Below, one piece after another: positions 1 to 7,631 of a DNA stretch of 9,054 bases. The translations under genes were made by a program, and so were the position numbers. Under the pieces are notes generated by a model. The model did not search any database, was not told the DNA's origin, and saw nothing but the letters and a program-made list of their open reading frames with translations. The number at the start of each line of letters is the position of its first letter. Within the stretch, counting starts at the first letter, position 1. The stretch comes from Veillonellaceae bacterium (GTDB lineage Bacteria > Bacillota_C > Negativicutes > UBA1444): contig JAAZNU010000230.1 of the NCBI GenBank assembly GCA_012798135.1, positions 1 to 9,054 on the forward strand, written 5' to 3'.

Positions 1-98
1 TGAGAACTTCCTGGGGGAATTAGCAAAACTGGTTTTCTAAATTACCAAGAACAATTAAAGGCTTCTCGTGTTTCCTTCCCTAGGAGGCGAAACAGTAA
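1..98 (+). promoter_or_regulatory. Region upstream of the cas operon, possible promoter
   Basis: This short non-coding stretch precedes cas3. Positions about 20-60 are AT-rich (for example TTTTCTAAATTA and ACAATTAAAG) and could hold the operon promoter. I could not find a -35/-10 pair with good consensus and 16-18 bp spacing, so the promoter assignment is inference from position and composition only. No CRISPR repeat, inverted repeat or clear operator is visible here. Whatever gene lies to the left is outside the window. Confidence 0.3.
82..87 (+). promoter_or_regulatory. Ribosome binding site of cas3
   Basis: A perfect AGGAGG lies 11 bases before the ATG at 99. The spacing is slightly long but still supports that start; no other candidate start lies nearer. 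Confidence 0.75.
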
Positions 99-2858
99 AT
101 GGCCGATTTTGAATCGTCGCAACCTCTACTCGAGCTTTGGGGCAAATACGACCACCAGAACCAAAAGTTGCACCCTCTCCTTTACCACCTAACGGAAACT
201 GCTGCTGTTTGCCGGGCCTTTCTTGAAAGACGACCTTCCTTAACCGTCCGGTTTTCAGAGTCTCTTAGAGTAGCCGAAAAAGAGGTTCTTGAGTGGATTC
301 CGTTCCTTGCTTACACTCACGACATTGGGAAAGCCTCGCCCTGGTTTGCCTATAGCCCACATGGACCTTGGGTCAAAGAAACCAAGCCTGCTTTTCCACG
401 CTTAGCAGCCTTCTACGGGAACGAAAAAGTCCCGCATGGAGTTGTTTCTAGCCTTTACCTGCAATACTTTTTCCCTGACTTGAATGCACAAGGCCTGCTT
501 CCCGAAATTGACTCGAAAATACAAAAAAGGCTCGCTCGTGCCATAGGGGGGCATCATGGTCAATTCGTCAGCCAAGGAACGATAAACAAGGCGAGAAAAG
601 GCTTCTCGGAATCTGATGCTGTAACCTCTCCCTGGTGGGCCATTGCTAAAGACCTTTTGAAATCCGGGCTCCGGTGGATTAAACCATCCTGTCCAATTAC
701 GACAGCGCCCTGTTTCAATCAGGTTTCGGTCCTCCTCGCAGGATTAGTGTGCCTATCCGACTGGATTGCTTCAAACTCGGAATTTTTCCCCTATGAGACG
801 GGCAAATCTAGCGATTGTGCAATTTCGGACTTGTGGGAGCAGGCATGTTCGAAATCCGCTAAAGCTTTGGATCAGGCTGGGTTTAGATCCCAGAAGAGGA
901 AGTCGCCCTCTTCATTCATTGGGCTTTTCGCCAAGACACCTAGAAAATTGCAGGAGCATGTCGATGCGCTCCTACCAGAAACCCCAATCGAGGACCCCCC
1001 ACAACTGCTCATCTTGGAAGCCCCCATGGGGGAAGGGAAAACCGAGGCGGCCCTACTGGCGCTGGACCGATGGGACAGCAACAAAGGCCGCTGCGGGGCC
1101 TATATCGCCATGCCAACAATGGCGACGAGCAACCAGATGTTTAGACGAGTGAAGGATTTCCTCGAAAAGAGATCTCCTGGTGGGAAACAAAGCCTCCACC
1201 TGCTCCACGGTCAGGCGCTTTTATCGGACGAGTATGACCAGTTGAAGGCAAGGGCTATCGCCCAGGATGAGGGAGATATTCCATCCGTCTTGGCTGACGA
1301 ATGGTTTTGCGGGCCGAAGCGGGGACTACTCTCGCCTAACGGGGTCGGCACCGTGGACCAAACGTTGCTCTCTGTTCTCCAGACACGCCATTATTTCCTG
1401 AGGCTTTTTGCCCTGGCCGAAAAAACCTTAATTTTCGACGAAGTTCACGCTTATGATACTTACATGCTAATCCTGTATCTAGATCTCTTAAGATGGTTAG
1501 CTTCGCTCGGAACCACCGTGGTTGTCCTTTCAGCGACCCTTCCTCTCTCGACCCGGAAATCAATGACCAAGGCCTTTGCAGAGGGCCTGGGAAAGCAACT
1601 GGAAGATTTTTCCGCCTTGGAAAAACCCTACCCAAGGGTAACTTCGATATCGGGGAGCGGCCACTTGTCCTGCGATTCCTTCCCGGCCTATCGCAACTTT
1701 AGTTGCGACCTCGAATGGGAACAAAACCCACAAGAAATAGCTGAAGCGCTGAAAGAGGAGATGGAAACGCAGGGCGGATCCGTAGCGTGGCTATGCAATA
1801 CCGTAGCAAGCGCAAGGGAGACTTTCGGTCTCCTTTCAAAAACATTCGAGGGAACAGGTATCGAGTTACTTCTGTTCCATTCCCGGTTTCAGGCCGGCAA
1901 ACGGAAAAATATCGAAGAGCAGGTCCTAGAGAGGTTCGGCCGGAACCGCCAGGAAAAATTCCCCGGCGACAAGGTAGTGCTGGTCGCAACACAGGTCGTG
2001 GAACAAAGCCTGGACCTGGATTTCGATCACATGATCAGCGAGTTGGCCCCTGTGGACCTGCTGCTCCAGAGGATGGGTCGGGTCCACCGTCATGACAACC
2101 AAAGACCAAAGGCGTATCCCCACCCCCGCTTGCGAATTCTTTTACCTTCCGAAGATATGGAAAGCTTCGGACCCAGTGGGTACGTTTATGAACCTTACCT
2201 CCTTCTACGCACCTGGCTCTCGATAAGGGATAGAAATTTGATAACCCTCCCGCATGACATGGACGATTTGATCGAAGCGGTATACGGTGAAGGAATAACC
2301 TTTACGGGAGATTTGGAGAAACGCTTGGAAGAACTCAGACGCCGCATGGAAGAACGGAAAAGCCTGGACCAATTCAAAGCACTGAAAATCCTGGTGAAGA
2401 AACCGGGTGCGGGTGATATAACGGAAGCTTTTCTAGAGGACCTCCAGGAAGAGGGGGATTTCACCGATTCTCCCATCGTTGCCCAAACCAGGCTGGGGCC
2501 AGCTCGCGTCTCCGTCGTTCTACTTCATAAAATGGAATCCGGGCTTTACCTGGACGCCAAGGGCAGAGAGCCAATCTCTCTGGAACCGCCCGTTAATGTC
2601 ACCGTTCGGAGGAGTTGGGAAAGACAGATGGTGGAGGCCTCTGTGGAGCTCTCATACCACGGATGTTTCGCCGATTTCCCGGAACCCGAAAAGGCCTGGC
2701 GTTCTTCGCCCCTTTTGAAACGGCATCGGTTGGCGCTACTGGAAAAATCCAGAAAAAACCTAGGAGAAGGGAGGGTGCTTGAATTAGACGAAAAACTGGG
2801 TGTCATCGTGCGTTTTCCAAACAAGGAAGGAGGTGCATCGGTTGAAAGCGACGTTTGA
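99..2858 (+). CDS. cas3: Type I-E CRISPR-associated nuclease/helicase Cas3 (HD-DExH)
   Basis: This is the effector that Cascade recruits to a bound target; it nicks the displaced strand and then unwinds and degrades the DNA, using metal ions and ATP. At 919 aa it is close to the E. coli protein (888 aa as I recall). The N-terminal HD nuclease shows His30 (YHLTET), the His74-Asp75 pair (THDIGK), His113 (PHG), His152-His153 (GGHHG) and Asp221 (LSDW), the expected metal ligands. The superfamily 2 helicase follows, with Walker A near 308-318 (APMGEGKTEAA), the DEVH box at 447-450, SAT at 478-480, motif V around 629-640 (ATQVVEQSLDLD) and motif VI at 657-665 (QRMGRVHRH). A C-terminal accessory domain of roughly 200 residues completes it. 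No signal peptide or membrane segment is seen. It opens the operon and overlaps cse1 by 17 bp. All key residues are present, so it should be active. Confidence 0.97.
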   Translation: MADFESSQPLLELWGKYDHQNQKLHPLLYHLTETAAVCRAFLERRPSLTVRFSESLRVAEKEVLEWIPFLAYTHDIGKASPWFAYSPHGPWVKETKPAFPRLAAFYGNEKVPHGVVSSLYLQYFFPDLNAQGLLPEIDSKIQKRLARAIGGHHGQFVSQGTINKARKGFSESDAVTSPWWAIAKDLLKSGLRWIKPSCPITTAPCFNQVSVLLAGLVCLSDWIASNSEFFPYETGKSSDCAISDLWEQACSKSAKALDQAGFRSQKRKSPSSFIGLFAKTPRKLQEHVDALLPETPIEDPPQLLILEAPMGEGKTEAALLALDRWDSNKGRCGAYIAMPTMATSNQMFRRVKDFLEKRSPGGKQSLHLLHGQALLSDEYDQLKARAIAQDEGDIPSVLADEWFCGPKRGLLSPNGVGTVDQTLLSVLQTRHYFLRLFALAEKTLIFDEVHAYDTYMLILYLDLLRWLASLGTTVVVLSATLPLSTRKSMTKAFAEGLGKQLEDFSALEKPYPRVTSISGSGHLSCDSFPAYRNFSCDLEWEQNPQEIAEALKEEMETQGGSVAWLCNTVASARETFGLLSKTFEGTGIELLLFHSRFQAGKRKNIEEQVLERFGRNRQEKFPGDKVVLVATQVVEQSLDLDFDHMISELAPVDLLLQRMGRVHRHDNQRPKAYPHPRLRILLPSEDMESFGPSGYVYEPYLLLRTWLSIRDRNLITLPHDMDDLIEAVYGEGITFTGDLEKRLEELRRRMEERKSLDQFKALKILVKKPGAGDITEAFLEDLQEEGDFTDSPIVAQTRLGPARVSVVLLHKMESGLYLDAKGREPISLEPPVNVTVRRSWERQMVEASVELSYHGCFADFPEPEKAWRSSPLLKRHRLALLEKSRKNLGEGRVLELDEKLGVIVRFPNKEGGASVESDV
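2827..2834 (+). promoter_or_regulatory. Ribosome binding site that sets the cse1 TTG start
   Basis: AAGGAGGT lies inside the 3' end of cas3, 7 bases before TTG at 2842. The in-frame GTG codons at 2800 and 2833 have no such site upstream (the one at 2833 overlaps it), so TTG is the better start. Confidence 0.8.
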
Positions 2859-4443
2859 TTTGGTGCAACAGCCTTGGATTTCCTGCCGTTTCCTCAACGG
2901 AGAAACAAAGGAATTGGGTTTAAAAGAACTGTTCCTCAGGGCTACGGAGATCGCGGAAATTTTCGGAGAAACACCGCTGGAAGAGGCTTCTCTCTACCGT
3001 TTCCTTGTGGCACTCACGCATCGAATCGTGCAGGGGCCTTCGTCGGAGGAAGAGTGGGAAAAACTCTGGTTGAAAGGACATTTCGGTGTAGAACAGGTCG
3101 AAAGCTACTTCGAGAAATGGAAAGACCGTTTCGACCTGTTCCATCCCGAGTTTCCTTTCTTCCAACATCCTGGATGCACGGCTCTCGAAGAAGCCCCGCC
3201 ATCGGTGATCGTCCACTCCATGGCCTCCGGGAACAACCCGGTCCTGTTCGACCATCACTCGGACGATATGGACTCGCCGTGGCCCCCTGCGACAGCTGCG
3301 CGACGACTTCTGGCGGCGCAAAACTATTCCCTTGGAGGTCTGGGGCCCTCATACCAAGGCAAAAGAGTCAGCTTTTTTCAAGGTGCTCTGGTGAAAGGGG
3401 CCCTGGCAATTGTCCAAGGGGAGAACGCCTTCGAGACGTTAACCTTAAACCTCGTTGTAGTGGATGATAGCGGCCCGATTCGGGGGACAGGACAGGGGCA
3501 CGATCTTCCCGTTTGGGAGACACCCCCCCCAAACTTCGAGCCAGCAGCCAAGAAAACCCCGAAAGGATACTTTGACTACCTCACTTGGCGATCTCGCCTC
3601 ATGCTTTTCTCCAAGGACGAAGAAGGACAGGTGAAGACCGTCCGCTGGATTCAGGGTGACCAAATCCCCGACGTGGGCATGGGAGAGCCAATGATGGCAT
3701 TCCGCCTGAACAAGTCCAAAGCTGGGAGAAAATCCTCGGTACCTATAGGCTGGATTCCTTTGCGATTCAACGAAAACCGATCCTTTTGGCGAGACAGTTC
3801 TGCTCTTGTTGCAAACCTGGAAACCAGCGACGGGAAAGGGTTTCGCCCGCCGGAGACAGTTCGGGCTTTAGCGAACCGAGAAGAAGTAAAGGGAGTGCCC
3901 GCGGTTGCGAAGATTCACCTCTATGGTCTTCTGGCAGACAAAGCGAAGCCGCTCCTATACAGAAAGGAAAGCCTACCGTTGCCTTTAGCCTACCTCCGCG
4001 AAGGCAAGTATTTCTCCCTGCTGTCTGAAGCACTGAAAATATCTGAAAACATTGCTACGGAAGCGCTAGGCTATGGAATTAAGATTTGCGGACAGGAAAT
4101 CGGGAGCCCCTTGCGACGAGAAAAGAAAGAGTCTTTTCTCAACTGGGCGAGATCGTCGGTTCTCACAACATATTGGACATCCATTGAAATTCCTTTCATG
4201 GAGACATTCCTTAAAAAGGCCCCTGTAACAGATTCGGAAAAACTTTTGAAGGATTGGAAAACCCTACTCTCTCAAACCGCCCGTTCTTCTTTCGCGATGA
4301 TCGCAGAATTGCTGGAAGGAAAAGCGGATGGCTTGCGGGCCTGGACTCTTGGGAAACAGGCTTTCGAATACGGTCTTGCAAAAGCCCTAGGATTCATTGT
4401 AACGGAAGGAGGTGGCAGAAAACATGGAAGGAACAAGGGCTGA
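2842..4443 (+). CDS. cse1: Cascade large subunit Cse1 (CasA, Cas8e)
   Basis: Cse1 is the large subunit of type I-E Cascade. It recognises the PAM, helps open the target duplex and docks Cas3. I start it at TTG 2842, giving 533 aa, because an AAGGAGGT site sits 7 bases upstream and because the protein then opens with the family's usual N-terminus (FDLVQQPWI close to the first residue). An upstream GTG at 2800 would add 14 unsupported residues. Family landmarks are FDLFHPEFPFFQ at about 97-108, the conserved GNNPVLFDHH loop near 130-139, and DYLTWRSRL in the middle. The C-terminal third is helix-rich, as expected for the four-helix bundle. The gene overlaps cas3 by 17 bp and cse2 by 20 bp, so coupled translation is likely. 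A run of eight C (3523-3530) encodes Pro228-230. The family is sequence-divergent, but position and motifs make the call firm. Confidence 0.95.
   Translation: MKATFDLVQQPWISCRFLNGETKELGLKELFLRATEIAEIFGETPLEEASLYRFLVALTHRIVQGPSSEEEWEKLWLKGHFGVEQVESYFEKWKDRFDLFHPEFPFFQHPGCTALEEAPPSVIVHSMASGNNPVLFDHHSDDMDSPWPPATAARRLLAAQNYSLGGLGPSYQGKRVSFFQGALVKGALAIVQGENAFETLTLNLVVVDDSGPIRGTGQGHDLPVWETPPPNFEPAAKKTPKGYFDYLTWRSRLMLFSKDEEGQVKTVRWIQGDQIPDVGMGEPMMAFRLNKSKAGRKSSVPIGWIPLRFNENRSFWRDSSALVANLETSDGKGFRPPETVRALANREEVKGVPAVAKIHLYGLLADKAKPLLYRKESLPLPLAYLREGKYFSLLSEALKISENIATEALGYGIKICGQEIGSPLRREKKESFLNWARSSVLTTYWTSIEIPFMETFLKKAPVTDSEKLLKDWKTLLSQTARSSFAMIAELLEGKADGLRAWTLGKQAFEYGLAKALGFIVTEGGGRKHGRNKG
4406..4413 (+). 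promoter_or_regulatory. Ribosome binding site that sets the cse2 start
   Basis: AAGGAGGT, identical to the site before cse1, lies 10 bases before ATG 4424. The in-frame GTG at 4412 lies within this site and so cannot be served by it. Confidence 0.75.
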
Positions 4444-4978
4444 GCTCAAGAAAGAGGAGAAAAAAAATGTCGAAACGCAATTCGTGAACTATCTCCAATC
4501 CATCGCCGAAGACAGGGGGGCGATGGCCGCTCTTCGGAGAGGGTTGGGAAAGTCGCCGGGAAGCGTTCCGGCTATGTATCCCTACGTAGCCCCCTGGGCA
4601 GAAAAAGAAAATTCCTATGAGCGTTTTTACCTAATCGCTTCTCTTTTTGCCGCGGGGCCCGAGCACCTCGGAAACGGTCATTCCTTTGGGGCGGCACTTC
4701 GCTTGCTTGTTGAACCCGGAAAGGAAATACGGGGATCGGGAATCGAAAAACGCTTCCAAGCTCTATTGAGCATGGATCGGGTGGAACTTTACCAACCTCT
4801 TTCCCGACTCATCGTCATGTTAAAGAATAAAGGGGTCTCCCTGGATTATATGGTTCTGATGAAAGACCTTCGTTGGTGGGATTTCCCTTCCCAACGAGGT
4901 GACAAATCGGTTCAATTGCGTTGGGCTGAGGATTTCTGGAGCAACAGTAAAAGCACTGAAAACCAGGATAAGGAGTGA
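4424..4978 (+). CDS. cse2: Cascade small subunit Cse2 (CasB)
   Basis: Cse2 is the small helical subunit present as two copies along the belly of type I-E Cascade, where it stabilises the R-loop and contacts the displaced strand. Starting at ATG 4424 gives 184 aa, within the family's 160-200 range. The conserved stretch is RGAMAALRRGLGK (about 31-43), followed by PAMYPYVAPW (49-58), which matches the family's arginine-rich helix and YPYV-like element. The first 15 or so residues form a charged tail (ELKKEEKK) that precedes the conserved core. The gene overlaps the end of cse1 by 20 bp and ends 5 bp before cas7. An A8 run (4460-4467) falls in the tail and is followed by an out-of-frame ATG that opens only a six-codon reading frame. 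The GTG at 4412 is the alternative start, adding four residues. Confidence 0.94.
   Translation: MEGTRAELKKEEKKNVETQFVNYLQSIAEDRGAMAALRRGLGKSPGSVPAMYPYVAPWAEKENSYERFYLIASLFAAGPEHLGNGHSFGAALRLLVEPGKEIRGSGIEKRFQALLSMDRVELYQPLSRLIVMLKNKGVSLDYMVLMKDLRWWDFPSQRGDKSVQLRWAEDFWSNSKSTENQDKE
4970..4975 (+). promoter_or_regulatory. Ribosome binding site that sets the cas7 start
   Basis: AAGGAG lies at the very end of cse2, 8 bases before ATG 4984. The in-frame GTG at 4975 begins on the last base of this site and is less likely to be used. Confidence 0.75.
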
Positions 4979-4983
4979 AAAAA

Positions 4984-6180
4984 ATGACGAAATTCGTAGA
5001 ACTCCATTTGATCCAAAATTTCGCACCTTCCTGCCTTAACAGGGACGACACGGGCTCACCGAAGGACTGCCAGTTTGGCGGAGTCCGTCGTGCCAGAATT
5101 TCAAGCCAGTGCTTCAAAAGGGCCATTCGTGAGTACTTCAAAGGCAATCACAGATGGGCCGCCGGTCTAGGAACACGAACCAAACGCCTTGCGGAAAAAA
5201 CTGCGGAAATACTCATGAGTCAAAAAGATAGAACTAGGGAAGATGCAATTAAAGTCGCCCAAAATTTGCTCCAACTGATCTTTGCCAAAAACATGATGGA
5301 TAAAGCCAAACCCGAGATGACCCAGTATCTTCTTTTCTTCTCAGCGAAAGAAATGGAGTCTTTCGTAGAGATCGCTGGGAATTTCTGGAATGAACTCGTC
5401 AAAATCGAGCCCTCCAAAGAAGAAAACGAAGGTACCGAGTCGACCGAATCTGCCGAAACGCCGGCAAAGAAGGGGAAGAAGAAAGGAACAAAACTCGTCA
5501 TCAGCGAAGAACTTGAAAAGGCAGTCAAGAATTTGCTCAATCAGCCTCCCAGCATCGACGTCGCCCTTTTTGGACGCATGATCGCCGATAAGCCGGATTC
5601 GAACGTGGATGGAGCCTGCCAAGTTGCCCACGCTCTCTCCACCCATGCCACACCGCAGGAAGTTGATTTCTTCACGGCCCTGGACGACCTAAAGCCAGAG
5701 GAAACCTCCGGGTCCGACATGATGGGCGTCGTGGAGTTCAATAGCGCCTGCTTCTATCGCTACCTGACCTTGGATTGGTCCGCCCTGCAGAAAAAACTCG
5801 GGGATGAAAACTCATCCAAAAAAGCGGTTGAAGCGTTCCTGGAAGCTGCTGTACTGGCCGTACCTACGGGAAAACAAAATACCTTCGCCGCCCACAACCC
5901 ACCTAGCTTCGCACTGGCAATCGTTCACGAGGGTCAGCGTTTCTCCCTCGCCAACGCTTTTGAAAAGCCTGTATGGTCAAAAAACGGAATCATCGAGAAA
6001 TCAGTCCAACAGATGAGCGATTACCTGCAGCGCATCGAAAAAGAATACGGCAAATTCCTGTTCGGCGAAGCTGCCTTCAAAGTCTTTATGGGAATTCCGG
6101 CGGAGGAAAATCATCCCCACTTCGGTAGCCGAAAAGAGAACCTCGAACAGTGGATTCAATCGGTCGTTGAATCGCTCTGA
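4984..6180 (+). CDS. cas7e: Cascade backbone subunit Cas7e (Cse4, CasC)
   Basis: Cas7 is a RAMP-fold protein; six copies form the backbone of type I-E Cascade and hold the crRNA guide. From ATG 4984 the protein has 398 aa. The N-terminus carries the family signature NRDDTGSPK (about 19-27) and GGVRRARISSQCFKRAIR (about 33-50). The second signature, DVALFGRMIADKPDSNVDGACQVAHALSTHAT, lies near 192-223. It is about 35 residues longer than the E. coli subunit (363 aa as I recall). Most of the excess looks like a low-complexity charged segment at about 143-170 (rich in Glu, Thr/Ser, then KKGKKKG), falling between the two signatures, in the helical or finger part of the fold. The reading frame is open across it. 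The gene follows cse2 by 5 bp and precedes cas5 by 15 bp. Confidence 0.97.
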   Translation: MTKFVELHLIQNFAPSCLNRDDTGSPKDCQFGGVRRARISSQCFKRAIREYFKGNHRWAAGLGTRTKRLAEKTAEILMSQKDRTREDAIKVAQNLLQLIFAKNMMDKAKPEMTQYLLFFSAKEMESFVEIAGNFWNELVKIEPSKEENEGTESTESAETPAKKGKKKGTKLVISEELEKAVKNLLNQPPSIDVALFGRMIADKPDSNVDGACQVAHALSTHATPQEVDFFTALDDLKPEETSGSDMMGVVEFNSACFYRYLTLDWSALQKKLGDENSSKKAVEAFLEAAVLAVPTGKQNTFAAHNPPSFALAIVHEGQRFSLANAFEKPVWSKNGIIEKSVQQMSDYLQRIEKEYGKFLFGEAAFKVFMGIPAEENHPHFGSRKENLEQWIQSVVESL

Positions 6181-6195
6181 AGGCAGGTGGGAGAA

Positions 6196-6918
6196 ATGCC
6201 TTGCCTGTTGTTGCGAATGGGGGCTCCCCTTCAATCGTGGGGAATCCTGAGCCCGTTCAGTATCAGGGATTCAGGAAGAGAGCCGTCAAAAAGCGGGGTG
6301 CTAGGACTCCTGGCTGCGGCTTTGGGCCGGAGCAGGCACGAGAGCTTGGAGGACCTGGCCTCCTTGTCGATGGGTGTCCGCGTTGATAGGGAAGGGATCC
6401 CTTTAAGGGATTTCCATACCATAGGTGGTGGGCAGTCGCTCGGTCGGGATTACGGTGTTTACAAAGCGAGCGGAGATCCGGGAGAAACGGCGATTTCCAC
6501 ACGCTGGTACCTTCAGGACGCCCTTTTCCTGGTAGCTCTCCAGACCGATGACAGGAATTTTCTCGAAAAGCTTGAGAAAGCCATTAGCCGCCCGGTTTAC
6601 CCTCTCTTTTTGGGCCGCCGTTCCTGCCCGCCGACATTTCCTCTCTTTTTAGGTATTTCAGAGAAAGGAATCGAACAACTATTACGGGAATACCCGTTGC
6701 TCGACCAAAGAGCAAGTGACAAACAACCTCAACGGCGCCTCGTGTTGGAGTGCTCCGCCGATGAGGGGACGCCGCGCATGGATGTGCCCGTTTCCTTCGA
6801 TCCTCTGCACCGCAAATACCGGACCCGTTATGTGAAGAATGTTTTTTGTTCCCCTCCTCTTCAGCAAACAGAAAAGTCGGAGGGTAAGGAGGGAGAAGCA
6901 TGTTCCTTTCCAGGCTAA
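6196..6918 (+). CDS. cas5e: Cascade subunit Cas5e (CasD)
   Basis: Cas5 is the RAMP-fold subunit that caps the 5' handle of the crRNA and anchors Cse1 in Cascade. I start it at ATG 6196 (240 aa) rather than GTG 6187, because AGGTGG (6185-6190) lies 5 bases ahead of the ATG and overlaps the GTG. The family signature is clear: LRMGAPLQSWG (6-16), then EPSKSGVLGLLAAALGRSR (29-47), VRVDREG (61-67), RWYLQDALFLVAL (103-115) and PLFLGRRSCPP (136-146). The usual TKSG element reads SKSG here, a conservative change. A 13-codon shift repeats PLFLG (about 136-140 and 149-153), encoded by two copies of an 11-bp C/T-rich word at 6601 and 6640. It ends with a 19-bp overlap into cas6e. Type I-E Cas5 is not the processing enzyme, as cas6e is present. 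Confidence 0.96.
   Translation: MPCLLLRMGAPLQSWGILSPFSIRDSGREPSKSGVLGLLAAALGRSRHESLEDLASLSMGVRVDREGIPLRDFHTIGGGQSLGRDYGVYKASGDPGETAISTRWYLQDALFLVALQTDDRNFLEKLEKAISRPVYPLFLGRRSCPPTFPLFLGISEKGIEQLLREYPLLDQRASDKQPQRRLVLECSADEGTPRMDVPVSFDPLHRKYRTRYVKNVFCSPPLQQTEKSEGKEGEACSFPG
6886..6893 (+). promoter_or_regulatory. Ribosome binding site of cas6e
   Basis: AAGGAGGG lies inside the 3' end of cas5, 6 bases before ATG 6900, a near-ideal site that fixes the cas6e start. Confidence 0.8.
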
Positions 6919-7631
6919 TTCTCAATCCCATGTCAAGGGCAGTCCAGAGGGACCTATCGGATTGCCAGCAAATGCACAGGACTCTTTGCAAGGCCTTTGA
7001 CCAACACCCAGAAAGGGATCCGGCATTCCGTGCCAATGTCGGGCTTCTCTGGAGAGTTGACAGCAGTCGCGAGGGCATTCCCCTGGTGCTGGTTCAAACC
7101 CGAGTAAAGCCCGAATGGTCCTTCCTTGAGTGCCTTCCGGGGTATTTACTTGACGACGGCAGGATGAATCCGGGCCTCCGGTCTCTTGAGCCTTTGCTGG
7201 AGCAAGTTAGGGAGGGAGCACTTTTTCGTTTCTGTCTTCGGGCTAATCCCACTAAGAAAATCGACACTCTCTCCAAACCGGACGAAAAGCACCGGAACGG
7301 CCGTAGGATCCCTCTGATCGGAGAAAAAAACGAGATCTCCTGGCTATACGGCAAAGCTACAGCCCACGGATTCGAAATCCTTAAACACGACAACGTGGAA
7401 GGCCTCCCTCTTGTTCCTGCAGTACGGATAATTCGGGAACCTCATTCCTGCGGGAAGCGTACGGATTCCGAAGGAAAGAAGCACTTGACTTTTCACGCAG
7501 TACGGTTCGAGGGATGCCTTCGGGTTACGAACAAGGGATCCTTTATCTCAGCGCTCAAAGGGGGAATTGGAAGCGCCAAAGCCTACGGTTTTGGCCTGCT
7601 TTCTGTTGTACCGATTAAGCCATGGCATTAA
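6900..7631 (+). CDS. cas6e: crRNA-processing endoribonuclease Cas6e (CasE, Cse3)
   Basis: Cas6e cuts the CRISPR transcript at the 3' base of each repeat hairpin, leaves an 8-nt 5' handle, and stays bound to the hairpin as the head of Cascade. The 243-aa protein opens with the family N-terminus (MFLSRLILNP) and carries His26 in QMHRTLCK, aligned with the catalytic His26 of Thermus Cse3 and His20 of E. coli CasE. Lys31 of the same helix is also kept. The position three residues before the His is Gln23, where both those enzymes have a Tyr that has been linked to catalysis. Further landmarks are FCLRANPTKK (111-120) and the glycine-rich RAMP loop GGIGSAKAYGFGLLS (221-235). The gene overlaps cas5 by 19 bp and cas1 by 10 bp. 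Substrate repeats with a fitting hairpin lie 1.2 kb downstream. Confidence 0.96.
   Translation: MFLSRLILNPMSRAVQRDLSDCQQMHRTLCKAFDQHPERDPAFRANVGLLWRVDSSREGIPLVLVQTRVKPEWSFLECLPGYLLDDGRMNPGLRSLEPLLEQVREGALFRFCLRANPTKKIDTLSKPDEKHRNGRRIPLIGEKNEISWLYGKATAHGFEILKHDNVEGLPLVPAVRIIREPHSCGKRTDSEGKKHLTFHAVRFEGCLRVTNKGSFISALKGGIGSAKAYGFGLLSVVPIKPWH

Noticed and set aside
872..1084. Open frames on the - strand and in alternate + frames across the whole window (for example 872-1084 -, 1787-2095 +, 3014-3352 -, 6584-7078 -)
   Set aside because: They lie wholly inside genes with unmistakable Cas motifs, show no domain or signature, and read as low-quality, Arg/Ser/Pro-rich translations typical of shadow frames.
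6601..6650. 11-bp direct repeat (CCTCTCTTTTT) at 6601 and 6640 in cas5, giving PLFLG twice
   Set aside because: The two copies are 39 bp apart and in frame, and the first is a conserved Cas5 motif; the second is probably chance similarity in Phe/Leu-rich strands rather than a duplication.
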